From NCBI GenBank assembly GCA_013153105.1, contig JAADFC010000068.1:1-36950 (forward strand): a stretch of 36,950 nucleotides of DNA, in the 5' to 3' direction. A program made the translations under genes and the position numbers. This DNA comes from Thermoproteota archaeon (GTDB lineage Archaea > Thermoproteota > Thermoprotei_A > Sulfolobales > Pyrodictiaceae). Below the pieces are notes generated by a model. That model saw only the letters and a list, made by a program, of their open reading frames with translations, was not told the DNA's origin and ran no database searches. Below, one piece after another: positions 19,228-28,186 of this stretch; the stretch's first letter is position 1, and every line of letters begins with the position of its first letter.

Positions 19228-19764
19228 ATGGCGAGCATACATGAGCGGGTGGGGCCGGGCGAGAAGGCGCCGGAGATAGTGAACGTGTTTGTAGAGATAC
19301 CTATGGGCAGCAGCGTAAAGTATGAGTATGACGAAGAGAGCGGTATTATCAAGGTGGATAGGTTCCTCTATACTGCTATGGTGTACCCGTTCAACTATGG
19401 TTTCATCCCGGGCACCTTGGAGGAGGACGGCGACCCAGTGGATGTCCTGGTGATAACCTCCCAGCCTGTGCTGCCTGGTACTGTGATAGAGGCAAGGCCC
19501 ATAGGTCTCCTCATTATGGAGGATGAGGAGGGCCCAGACAGCAAGGTAATAGCAGTTCCCAAGGACAAGCTTGACCCCAGCTTTAAGAACATAAAGAGTG
19601 TCGACGACCTCCCCGAGATTGTGCGCGAGAAGATAAAGCACTTCTTTGAGCACTACAAGGAGCTTGAGCCCGGCAAGTGGGTTAAAGTCCGCGAGTGGCG
19701 TGGCCCCGAGGAAGCCAAGAAGAAGATAAGCGAAGCCATAGAGAGGTTCAGGAGTAAGAAGTAG
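19228..19764 (+). CDS. ppa: Inorganic pyrophosphatase (family I)
   Basis: [56 protein letters not shown]. Start placed at ATG 19228 rather than the upstream TTG at 19183. Confidence 0.93.
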   Translation: MASIHERVGPGEKAPEIVNVFVEIPMGSSVKYEYDEESGIIKVDRFLYTAMVYPFNYGFIPGTLEEDGDPVDVLVITSQPVLPGTVIEARPIGLLIMEDEEGPDSKVIAVPKDKLDPSFKNIKSVDDLPEIVREKIKHFFEHYKELEPGKWVKVREWRGPEEAKKKISEAIERFRSKK

Positions 19765-19872
19765 CCGCACATCCAGAGAGGTGCAGAGGCCCCCCGCGGC
19801 TCAAACCCAGGTTTTCGCCTCCACACCCTGTGCGTATCTACAATTCCGCGTGAACGGGGGCAGTATGCGGCC

Positions 19873-20781
19873 TTGAAAGTTACACCGTTATGCGCCTCCG
19901 CCCTAATCCAGAGGCGCGCCTTGGAGCTGGAGACGCTGGAGGAGCTCAGCACGGCCGAGAAGCTGTCCGCGCTCCGCAGCATAGTGGAGTCAATGTTGAT
20001 ATATATAGGCCCCGATATAGAGTACGTTGAGGTAGCCTCAGTCTCCTATAGGATTGCGCGGAAGGTGGCTCCTGTCGAGAAGCTATATGAGAGTTTGATT
20101 CCGAAGGCGTTATCGGTCTCGGAGCAGCGTGCAGGCTCTATAAGAGACTCCCTAGAGGACAAGCCTGTCGACGAAGCTATACCCCTGCTCATGAGGGCGG
20201 CGGCGCTCGCGACTGGATACCGGCTGCTCGACGAGCCCTACCGTGTTCTTGAGGAGCCCCCAGGCTACATGGACCTTGTAAATGCGCGTGTCGGCCGAGA
20301 CGATTCTAAGGTGATCCTGGATGCTCTACGTGATATAGGCTCCAGGGGCGGTATGGTATACTACGTCTTCGGGGGCTCTGCCGAGCTTCCATACGATATG
20401 GCGCTCATAGAGAGGATGCGTGACGAGCTTGGAGTCGAGGTCGTGGGCGTGGTGCGTAGTGGACGCTTCGAGGACAGCGCCACGCTTGGTGACCTAGAGA
20501 AGGTTGGTCTAGCGTCGAGGCTCGATGATATCATAACCGTGTCTGGCGGTGACGCGCTCTTCTACGGTGATGAGGGACAGCATGTGCTGCGGCTGCTCGA
20601 GTCTGCGGACCTGGTGTTTATGAAGGGGGAGCTGGCGGCGGCTTTCGTGCACAACTCGAAGCTCGAGGCCCGCGTGGCGTTGCTTTTCACCGCAGCCTGC
20701 CCCTCTATAGCGTCGGCGTACGGCGTCGGGCGCGGCACTGTAAACATATTGTTGCTCGAGGCCGGCGGGGGCCTCGGCTAG
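19873..20781 (+). CDS. DUF89/ARMT1-like protein (metal-dependent phosphatase family)
   Basis: YYVFGGSAELPYDMALIERM, ESADLVFMKGELAAAFVHN, LLFTAACPSIASAYGV: DUF89-type pattern. Confidence 0.75.
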   Translation: MKVTPLCASALIQRRALELETLEELSTAEKLSALRSIVESMLIYIGPDIEYVEVASVSYRIARKVAPVEKLYESLIPKALSVSEQRAGSIRDSLEDKPVDEAIPLLMRAAALATGYRLLDEPYRVLEEPPGYMDLVNARVGRDDSKVILDALRDIGSRGGMVYYVFGGSAELPYDMALIERMRDELGVEVVGVVRSGRFEDSATLGDLEKVGLASRLDDIITVSGGDALFYGDEGQHVLRLLESADLVFMKGELAAAFVHNSKLEARVALLFTAACPSIASAYGVGRGTVNILLLEAGGGLG

Positions 20782-20836
20782 GATAGGACCTCACCACCGC
20801 CCCTAGGGGCTGGGCTCGGCCGGGGTTCTCTCGCTC

Positions 20837-21733
20837 ATGCAGCGCCCCGCCGGCCCGTGTGTGGCTCCTGGGTTGAGCCGGGGTAGGGTCATAGCCTTGG
20901 CGGACAGGGGGGGTGTTAGGGTCGCCTGGTGGGATGATGATGCCGCTGAGAGGGCGGCGCGGCTGCTCCGCGGCTACGACCCGGTTAAGGTTTCTGAGCG
21001 CCTTGAACGCCTTGTCGAGAAGGGGTTGGAGCGCAGGTACTTCCGGTTTCGCGGCAGCCGCTTCTATGGCGGCAGCGCGGTCGGGGACGTGGTCCTCTGT
21101 AACCTTCGCTGCGTCTTTTGCTGGACGGGGCCCGCCCGTGACGACCCCCGGATAGGCTTCTGGGTGGACCCCTCCGCGGCGGGGAGGAGGCTGCTCTCCA
21201 TAGCCAGGTCGGAGGGCTACCGGGTTCTCCGCCTCTCAGCCGGGGAGCCGACCCTGGGCAGGCGCCATCTCATAGCTCTGCTGGACTACCTGGCAGCCAG
21301 GCTGGCCGGAGAAGTCTTCGTGCTCGAGACTAATGGCATCCTCCTAGCCTCCGACGGTAGGCTTCTAGAGAGCCTTGAGAGGCACCGGCGGTTTCTCCAC
21401 GTCCGCGTCTCGATAAAAGCCTGCAACCGCTGGTGGTTCCAGCTGCTGACCGGCGCGTCGGCGGACGCGTTTGAGCTACAGCTCAGGGCCGTAGAAATAC
21501 TCGAAGCCTCCAGCCTAAGCTACAGTGTGGCCGTCTTCGCAGCCTTCGGCAGCGACAAGTGCTGGGCCAAGCTGCTCGACCGCCTGGCATCGATAATGGG
21601 CGCCTCAAAGCTCAGGGACAGGATTGAGGTGGAGGCACCCGTCTTATACCGGCATGCAAGGCGCAGGCTCCAAGGCGTATCTAGGCTTGTGCGCCTGGAG
21701 CCCAGGCCCGAGATGACCTACCCGCCCGCCTAG
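20837..21733 (+). CDS. Radical SAM protein, uncharacterised
   Basis: CNLRCVFCW (CX3CX2C), LSAGEPTLG, VFVLETNGILLA, RVSIKACNRWWFQLLTG. Confidence 0.85.
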   Translation: MQRPAGPCVAPGLSRGRVIALADRGGVRVAWWDDDAAERAARLLRGYDPVKVSERLERLVEKGLERRYFRFRGSRFYGGSAVGDVVLCNLRCVFCWTGPARDDPRIGFWVDPSAAGRRLLSIARSEGYRVLRLSAGEPTLGRRHLIALLDYLAARLAGEVFVLETNGILLASDGRLLESLERHRRFLHVRVSIKACNRWWFQLLTGASADAFELQLRAVEILEASSLSYSVAVFAAFGSDKCWAKLLDRLASIMGASKLRDRIEVEAPVLYRHARRRLQGVSRLVRLEPRPEMTYPPA

Positions 21734-21743
21734 GTGACGCGTC

Positions 21744-22067
21744 ATGGACCCGCGGACCGTGGAGGTGGCGTGCTGCGGGCTAGAGCTGAGCAAGCTCATC
21801 GAGAAGCTCTCCTGTATAATACTCGAAGGCGGCAACCCCGGGGTTGTCGAGGCGGCTAGGAACCTTGTCCTAGACATCTACGCGCTCTGCACTGCTTGTG
21901 GGGGAGACTTGCTCGCCTACGAGACCCGGATACCAGGCGGCACCATGACGCTGCTACTCCCTCGGAGCTGCGGGCCGCCACGCGAAGCCAGAGCGTCTGC
22001 GGGCACGGTGGAGCTTGAGACCGAGCAGGGGTGCGTACTCCGATTCTCTTGCAGCACGCCAGGCTAG
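21744..22067 (+). CDS. Small Cys-rich hypothetical protein
   Basis: 107 aa with eight Cys (VACCGL, LSCI, LCTACGG, RSCG, GCVLRFSC); starts 10 nt after the radical SAM stop. Confidence 0.65.
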   Translation: MDPRTVEVACCGLELSKLIEKLSCIILEGGNPGVVEAARNLVLDIYALCTACGGDLLAYETRIPGGTMTLLLPRSCGPPREARASAGTVELETEQGCVLRFSCSTPG

Positions 22068-22390
22068 AGGCTCAGCTGATCGGGCCTACAGCATCCCCGC
22101 CCTCCCCGAGGCTGGGGCGGGTCGGCAGTGCGTAACTTCATCACAGCATGTAAAGGCCAAGTATAGCTAATCGTTCCCCCTGGCCTGTGTGATGCGCTGC
22201 CCCGCGGAGGATGTCGGTGCTGCGCGGCTCGTCAACGCGCCCCCGGTGGAGGGGCGCTCCGCCCTTTCGAGCCTCCCCACGCTCCTCCGCGGGGCGCTCC
22301 CATGCCGGGAGGATGGGGTAGTGTTAACGGCTCCGCCGCCGCTCCTATTCTTAAACCCCGTTTATGGAGGTTATGGTCCCCCGGGGTGTT

Positions 22391-22400
22391 ACTCTTTATC
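22391..22400 (+). promoter_or_regulatory. Putative TATA box for the TGT-like gene
   Basis: ACTCTTTATCATC, A/T-rich patch 45 nt upstream of ATG 22445. Confidence 0.35.
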
Positions 22401-22444
22401 ATCAAGGTGCCGGGGGGCTTGTGAGGTAACACCGGAGCTGCGCC

Positions 22445-23629
22445 ATGACTGGCTTCCGCCTCGTCCTGGGAACGCCGATAAACACCACAGTAAAACCATG
22501 GATGTATATGGACGTTGACGCTGTTATGGTCAACAGCTACGACATATTGAAGGCAGGCAGCCTGGACCGGCTGAGGGGCCGCGGCCTCCGCAGGCTCCTC
22601 GGGATCGGCGACGAGGTGGAGCTGTGGATAGACAGTGGCGGCTACCAGTTCCTAAGCAGAGGTATCACGGTCGACCCTCACAAGATAGCCAGGGTTTACC
22701 GGGAGGTTGACGCGGACTATTACATAAGCCTGGACTACCCCCCGGGTCCGCGTGATGACGCAGACCTTAGAGCCATGAAGATAGCGAAGAGCATAAACAA
22801 CTTCATGACCATGAGGAGCGTGTTACGCGACCATGTAGAGGAGGGCAGACTCGTCCCCGTGTTCCATATAGCGACAAGTGAGAGTCTCCGCCTACAGCTG
22901 CAAGCCTACGTGCCCCATGCAACAACGGCGGCTGTTGGAGGGCTTATACCCTACATAATGCAGCAGGCCGGCAACGGCTCCAGGCTGAAGGCGGTGATGT
23001 TCATGGTTCTCATGAGAAAGCTCTGGGAGGGGAGGCTGCATGCTATGGGCCTGGCGAGCGCCGCCATGATACCTCTCCTCAAGAAAATCGATATCGACAG
23101 CGGCGACACACAGACCTGGAGGCTCAAAGCAGCCTACGGCAAGATAATCATACCCGGCCTAGGGGAGCGCCACATCTCCGGCCAGGCGGTGCGTTTCGGG
23201 CCTGCAAAGCTTGTGAGGGAAAGCGAGCTCCGCCTCTACAGGGAATACATAGAGAAGGCTGTCAGCGCCGGGATAATATCGTCCCCCGAGAGCCTCTCGT
23301 CCAGCTTTGAGGAGCGCGCGCTGTTCAACGCGTGGATCCTAGGGCTCGTGGCGGCTAACGGCACCGGCTACAGTGGCGCCAGCCCCGCCTTCGCCAAGCT
23401 CCACCGCGTGGTTGACGCGCTCAACATGCTTCCCCCGAGCAGGCTCGAGGAGTTGTTGGAGATGCTTCTCGAGGGCTCGATGGACTACTCGCAGGCGGTT
23501 AGGACGGTAATGCAGGAGGCTGTGGGCGTAGTCGAGGAGACCAGGAGCCGCGCAGACGAGGGCGTGGAGCTTCACCGGTACCGGGGAGGCTCCACCCTTG
23601 CGGGCACCGTGGAGGGCGCCGGGGCCTAG
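22445..23629 (+). CDS. tRNA-guanine transglycosylase-like / DpdA-like TIM-barrel protein
   Basis: ELWIDSGGYQFLSRG (TGT/DpdA DSGG(F/Y)Q), LVPVFHIATSESLRLQLQAY, TTAAVGGLIPYI, RLHAMGLASAAMIP, DIDSGDTQTWRLKAAYG; no CxCxxC zinc motif seen. Confidence 0.72.
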   Translation: MTGFRLVLGTPINTTVKPWMYMDVDAVMVNSYDILKAGSLDRLRGRGLRRLLGIGDEVELWIDSGGYQFLSRGITVDPHKIARVYREVDADYYISLDYPPGPRDDADLRAMKIAKSINNFMTMRSVLRDHVEEGRLVPVFHIATSESLRLQLQAYVPHATTAAVGGLIPYIMQQAGNGSRLKAVMFMVLMRKLWEGRLHAMGLASAAMIPLLKKIDIDSGDTQTWRLKAAYGKIIIPGLGERHISGQAVRFGPAKLVRESELRLYREYIEKAVSAGIISSPESLSSSFEERALFNAWILGLVAANGTGYSGASPAFAKLHRVVDALNMLPPSRLEELLEMLLEGSMDYSQAVRTVMQEAVGVVEETRSRADEGVELHRYRGGSTLAGTVEGAGA

Positions 23630-24108
23630 GCTATCACCACCCTGTTCCCCCCGCTCCGCTTCGCCCTCCGCAGCAGGGTTAGGGCGAGGCGCCTGGTAGG
23701 AGTAGCCGTGTAGGCCCTGCGCCGGTCGCCACGCCGCTCCACGAGCCCCACGTACCCGTAGACGGCTACTATGGTTACTCCAACGCCGAGCCTGTTCAGC
23801 TCCTCCCTTATCCGCTCGAGATCTTCCCGCAGCTCCTCCGGCCGCGTCAGCGGGAACTCAACGATAGCCTCCTCAGTACCCCGCTCCTCGTCCAGCCCGT
23901 AGACCAGGTAGCCGCCCCACCTCCTGACTAGCTCCTCCACAAGCCTCGTTAGTAGACCAGTGGCGGGGTTTGGACTGTACTCGCTCCAGCCCCTCTCCTC
24001 CACAACCTCCCCAAACCTATCCAAGTCGATTATCACCACGGTACCCTCGACCAAGCCCCGCCCCGGCGTCTCGATGTATCGTCTGCCCACGGTCTGCTCA
24101 CCCTCCAC
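23626..24108 (-). CDS. Nucleotidyl-cyclase-fold protein resembling a single domain of GTP cyclohydrolase III
   Basis: VVIIDLDRFGEVVEERGWSEYSPNPATGLLTRLVEELVRRWGGYLVYGLDEERGTEEAIVEF: strand-helix-helix-strand with a PNP motif like archaeal GCH III. Start GTG at 24108 or 24090. Confidence 0.6.
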   Translation of the reverse strand: MEGEQTVGRRYIETPGRGLVEGTVVIIDLDRFGEVVEERGWSEYSPNPATGLLTRLVEELVRRWGGYLVYGLDEERGTEEAIVEFPLTRPEELREDLERIREELNRLGVGVTIVAVYGYVGLVERRGDRRRAYTATPTRRLALTLLRRAKRSGGNRVVIA

Positions 24109-24120
24109 CGTAAACGCTCA

Positions 24121-24130
24121 TTTTAAATTA
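24121..24130 (+). promoter_or_regulatory. Putative TATA box of gdhA (possibly bidirectional)
   Basis: TTTTAAATTA, 32-41 nt upstream of GTG 24162, in a 53-bp divergent intergenic gap. Confidence 0.5.
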
Positions 24131-24161
24131 AGCCCGGCCTCCACATATACCCCGTGGAGGT

Positions 24162-25445
24162 GTGCCGCAGCTTATGCAGGTGAAAGACTCCCGCGTCCTC
24201 CTCCAGGACCAGGAGCGCATCCTCCGTAGGGCAATAGAGCACCTGGGCCTCGGTGACGACGTCTACGAGGCGCTGCGCCACCCCGAACGCGTCATCCAGG
24301 TTAAGATCCCGGTCCGCATGAGCGACGGGAGGGTTAAGGTGTTCATAGGCTGGAGGAGCCAGCATAACAGCGCCCTCGGCCCCTACAAGGGAGGCATAAG
24401 ATTCCACCCGGCAGTGACCATGGAGGAGGTGGAGGCTCTAAGCATGATGATGACCTGGAAGAACGCTCTCGCCGACCTCCCCTACGGCGGCGGCAAGGGC
24501 GGCGTCCGCGTCGACCCCCACGCCTTGAGTCCTAGCGAGCTCGAGCAGCTGTCCAGGGGGTACATAAGGATGCTCTACAAGTACATAGGCCCCGACACCG
24601 ACATACCAGCACCCGACGTCTACACCAACCCCCAGATAATGGCGTGGATGTTCGACGAGTACTACAGGATAACCGGCGAGAACCAGTTCGCTATGATAAC
24701 TGGCAAGCCGAAGCAGCTCGGCGGCCTCGAGGCCAGGATAATAGCTACAGGGTTCGGCACGGCGGTAGCGGCGAGGGAGGTAGCCAAGAAGCTCTGGGGC
24801 GGCCTTGAGGGTAAGACGGTGGCGGTGCAAGGCTACGGCAACGCAGGCTACTACGCTGCAAAGTTCCTCCACGAAATGGGGGCTATCATAGTAGCTGTGA
24901 GCGACAGCCGCGGCGGCATCTACAGCTCGAAGGGCCTCAACCCTGACGAGGTTAAGAAAGTGAAAAACATGAAGGGCAGCGTGATATTCTACGAGAAGGC
25001 CGAGAAGAGGATAACCAACGAGGAGCTACTCGAGCTCGACGTCGACATCCTGGTGCCAGCGGCTATAGAGGATGTGATAACCAGTGAAAACATGGAGAGG
25101 ATAAAGGCTAGGATGATAGTCGAAGCCGCCAACGGCCCCGTGACACCCGAGGCCGACGTGTACCTCTCTACGAAGAAGGGCGTGGTGATAGTCCCGGACA
25201 TACTGGCCAACGCTGGAGGAGTGATAATGAGCCATATAGAGTGGATGAACAACCGCATAGGCGGCTACATCTCCGAGGAAGAGGCGAAGCGCAGGCTCGA
25301 GGAGAAGATGAGCCATAACACTAGACGCGTATGGGACTTCTGGCACAGCGAGATGGACCCGTCAAAGCATACCATGAGAGATGCCGCCTACGCGCTTGCC
25401 GTAAAGAAGGTTGTGGAGGCTATGAGGCTCCGCGGCCAGCTTTAG
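24162..25445 (+). CDS. gdhA: Glutamate dehydrogenase
   Basis: [90 protein letters not shown]. Confidence 0.97.
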   Translation: MPQLMQVKDSRVLLQDQERILRRAIEHLGLGDDVYEALRHPERVIQVKIPVRMSDGRVKVFIGWRSQHNSALGPYKGGIRFHPAVTMEEVEALSMMMTWKNALADLPYGGGKGGVRVDPHALSPSELEQLSRGYIRMLYKYIGPDTDIPAPDVYTNPQIMAWMFDEYYRITGENQFAMITGKPKQLGGLEARIIATGFGTAVAAREVAKKLWGGLEGKTVAVQGYGNAGYYAAKFLHEMGAIIVAVSDSRGGIYSSKGLNPDEVKKVKNMKGSVIFYEKAEKRITNEELLELDVDILVPAAIEDVITSENMERIKARMIVEAANGPVTPEADVYLSTKKGVVIVPDILANAGGVIMSHIEWMNNRIGGYISEEEAKRRLEEKMSHNTRRVWDFWHSEMDPSKHTMRDAAYALAVKKVVEAMRLRGQL

Positions 25446-26467
25446 CCCTCGAAGCCAGGCCTCCTCTTTTCGACGACCTCCCTGTTCACCAGGTTCGGCG
25501 GCACTTCCCCGCGCTTGAAGGCGAGGAGGTTTTCGAGTACCGCGCATGTCATCGCTTCGCGGGCCTCCCTGGTTGCGCTGCCGATGTGTGGTGCTAGCAC
25601 CACGTTATCGAGCTTGGTTAGCGGGTGCTCGGGCGGCAGGGGCTCCACGTGGAAGACGTCTAGGCCGGCCGCTGCTATCCAGCCTTCGCGCAGGGCTTTC
25701 ACTAGAGCGTCGGGGTCTACGACGGCGCCCCTCGCCGTGTTTACCAGGATTGCAGTGGGCTTCATCATGCGGAGCTCGCGCTCGCCTATCATACCCCTCG
25801 TCTCCGGTGTTAGGGGCACGTGGAGGCTCACAATGTCAGACTCTCTTAGCAGCTCCTCGAGGCTCACGTATCTGGCGTTGAGCTCCTGCTCTACCTCCCT
25901 GGGTGCGCGCCTGCGGCTATAGTAGAGCACCTTCATGCCGAAGCCTTTGGCGCCTATCCTGGCTACTGCCCTGCCTATCCTGCCGAAGCCTATTATGCCG
26001 AGTGTCTTGCCGCGGAGCTCCATGCCGAGGAACAGCTCTGGGTGCCAGCCTGTGCCGCTGCGGTACCACTCGCCGCTCCTAACGTAGCGGTCGGCCTTGA
26101 CTAGGTGCCTCGCAGCGGCTAGTATCAGGGCCCAGGTCAGCTCTGCTGTCGCCTCTGTCAGCACGTCAGGAGTGTTAGTCACGTATATCCCGTGCCTCGT
26201 CGCGCAGTCAACGTCTATATTATCGTAGCCCACCGCGTACTGGGATATTATCCGGAGCCTGCCCCGCGCCCCCGCAACGATCACCTCGCAGTCTATCCTG
26301 TCTGTAAGCAGGGAGACCATGGCATCGTAGTGGGGGGCCTTCTCTACGAGGACCTCGTGGGGCGGGTGCCGCCACTCGGGCCACACGTCCGCGTTGAACT
26401 CTTCGAGCATACGCTTGAAGCAGGGGCCCGGAAGCCTCCGTGTCACGAAGAGCCGCGGCTTACCCAC
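25442..26467 (-). CDS. Glyoxylate reductase / D-isomer-specific 2-hydroxyacid dehydrogenase
   Basis: [103 protein letters not shown]. Confidence 0.94.
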   Translation of the reverse strand: MGKPRLFVTRRLPGPCFKRMLEEFNADVWPEWRHPPHEVLVEKAPHYDAMVSLLTDRIDCEVIVAGARGRLRIISQYAVGYDNIDVDCATRHGIYVTNTPDVLTEATAELTWALILAAARHLVKADRYVRSGEWYRSGTGWHPELFLGMELRGKTLGIIGFGRIGRAVARIGAKGFGMKVLYYSRRRAPREVEQELNARYVSLEELLRESDIVSLHVPLTPETRGMIGERELRMMKPTAILVNTARGAVVDPDALVKALREGWIAAAGLDVFHVEPLPPEHPLTKLDNVVLAPHIGSATREAREAMTCAVLENLLAFKRGEVPPNLVNREVVEKRRPGFEG

Positions 26468-26558
26468 AATCCTCCCCTCCCGGCCGGGCTGTGTGAGCCC
26501 TCACAACGGGCAGAGGAAGCCGTCCTCTGGCCTGTGAAACCTGCACGGTGGCGGGCTT

Positions 26559-27458
26559 TTATCCGGGCCCCTCCGCCGGCCGAATGTAGCCCCCATGGTC
26601 CGGCACAACCACGCGTAGACCGCCACACCACTCTTCCACCTCCCCGGCAACATCTACGTGCATGCCCACAGGTAGCTCGGTGTAGCGGAGACGCCAGCTC
26701 GCGACCAGCGCCGCCCCTCCCCCGCGGAGGCAGAGGGTATAGAGAACGGGTAGCGTGTACAATGTGCCTCCGCAGATTACACCTTCAAGCCTAGCACGGC
26801 CGAGGAGGCGTATGGGGCCGCAGCGGCTGGGGCGGATACAGTGGACCAGACGGACATTGTACTCGTATCCCCTATAGATCCCGATGAGCAGCCGGCCCCT
26901 CTGCACGCTGCGGGCGAGCTTCACGTCGCTGCTACTCCACCCGTGGCCTCTCGGCGGCGCGGGCGAGGTGACGCCCTCCCTGCGGAGCTCGCCGAGCAGC
27001 CTGTATACCCGCTCGACGTCACGCGGCCCGTACACGACGAGGTCCATGTCGCCGGCGGTGGCAGCACCATAGGCAAGCCCCCCGGAGACGCCGACGAGGC
27101 CCCTGCGGGTGGCAGAGGCCAGCGTCTCCAGCAGCTCGAGGGCCGCCCTGCAGAGCCCGGTGGTGCAGCCCCGCAGCCTCCGGGCGGCCTCCCAGGGGGC
27201 CACAAGCTCAACAGCGGCGGGGTCCACCAGGCCAGCCTTGCGCCCGCCGAGGCAGGGGCTCGGTTTTACCCGGAAGCCGTCGCCGAGCCGGGAGGCTATC
27301 CGGAGGGCCTCCCCGAGGCTCCAGGTCTTCCGCCCCTCAATGACGCGTGGAACCGCAAACAGCTCGGGCAGCGGGTGCATGCACCCCTTCACAAAACCTA
27401 TCAGGCGGCCGCCCGCGCTGCGGAAGAGCCAGCCCTCGACGGCGGCCGCCGCATCCAT
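26559..27458 (-). CDS. Putative nucleotidyltransferase (pol-beta-like) protein
   Basis: LVGVSGGLAYGAATAGDMDLVVYGPRDVERVYRLLGELR resembles the NTase GG/GS...DxD core; the remainder is unfamiliar. Confidence 0.65.
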   Translation of the reverse strand: MDAAAAVEGWLFRSAGGRLIGFVKGCMHPLPELFAVPRVIEGRKTWSLGEALRIASRLGDGFRVKPSPCLGGRKAGLVDPAAVELVAPWEAARRLRGCTTGLCRAALELLETLASATRRGLVGVSGGLAYGAATAGDMDLVVYGPRDVERVYRLLGELRREGVTSPAPPRGHGWSSSDVKLARSVQRGRLLIGIYRGYEYNVRLVHCIRPSRCGPIRLLGRARLEGVICGGTLYTLPVLYTLCLRGGGAALVASWRLRYTELPVGMHVDVAGEVEEWCGGLRVVVPDHGGYIRPAEGPG

Positions 27459-27474
27459 GCAGCTCCCCGCGGGG

Positions 27475-28017
27475 CTAGAGCCTGGCGCACTCGGGGGCCT
27501 CGCGCCTAGCGCAGACCTGTGCAGCCTCAGCGGTCTTCCTAACCGCGTTGCCTACGAAGCGTAGTATGTAGATTATCTGGGGTAGCTCCCTGACTACCTC
27601 CTCGCGGTTGGTGGTGCTGAACTCCTTGCAGTAGCTCCACTTGCATATCCTAACCTTGGCGGCGTCAGCCTCCATCCTCACGTGGTCCCTGTGGAAGAAC
27701 AGGCGGCCACCCTCGAACCTTATGACGGTCTCCGGGCGGAGCCTCACGACGACAACGCCACCGTCGCCGCCTACTATCCTCCAGGTGGTGCACACTGAGG
27801 CTACACGCCCACCAGCGCCTACGTTTTCGCCCACACACTTCAGCCTCTGAAGCGTCGCCGCCAGCGTGTCCAGCAGGTCGGCGACGACGTAGAGGGTGTT
27901 GTTAGCCCGGTTCTCGGCGAGGCTCTCAGCAGGGCGTATGGCCGACCTTATCCGGTTGGCTATAGCAGCCACGCCGGCAGCAGCCGCCTCCAAGGCGTCC
28001 AGGGCCATCAGAGCCAC
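27475..28017 (-). CDS. Hypothetical protein (180 aa)
   Basis: Coherent ORF (NTLYVVADLLDTLAATLQRLKCVGENVGAGGRVASVCTTWRIVGGDGGVVVVRLRPETVIRFEGGRLFFHRDHVRME). Confidence 0.65.
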   Translation of the reverse strand: MALMALDALEAAAAGVAAIANRIRSAIRPAESLAENRANNTLYVVADLLDTLAATLQRLKCVGENVGAGGRVASVCTTWRIVGGDGGVVVVRLRPETVIRFEGGRLFFHRDHVRMEADAAKVRICKWSYCKEFSTTNREEVVRELPQIIYILRFVGNAVRKTAEAAQVCARREAPECARL

Positions 28018-28186
28018 CCCTCCCCGTGCCGAGCATCATACCCTCGGGGCTCCGCCGCCACGGCATCCTTGCTCTAAAAAGCGTAGTGACACCGGCGTGA
28101 GCCCGCCCCGGCTGCGACGCGGATATCCGAGGCGGCCCAGCGCCCCCTGAAGGGAGGCGAAAGCCCGGTGAGGGTGCAATCAAGCT

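Noticed and set aside
22085-22125. GC hairpin CCCCGCCCTCCCCGAGGCTGGGGCGGG after the Cys-rich ORF
   Set aside because: Could be a transcript end structure, but archaeal termination relies mainly on U-tracts, and none follows; GC-rich chance pairing likely.
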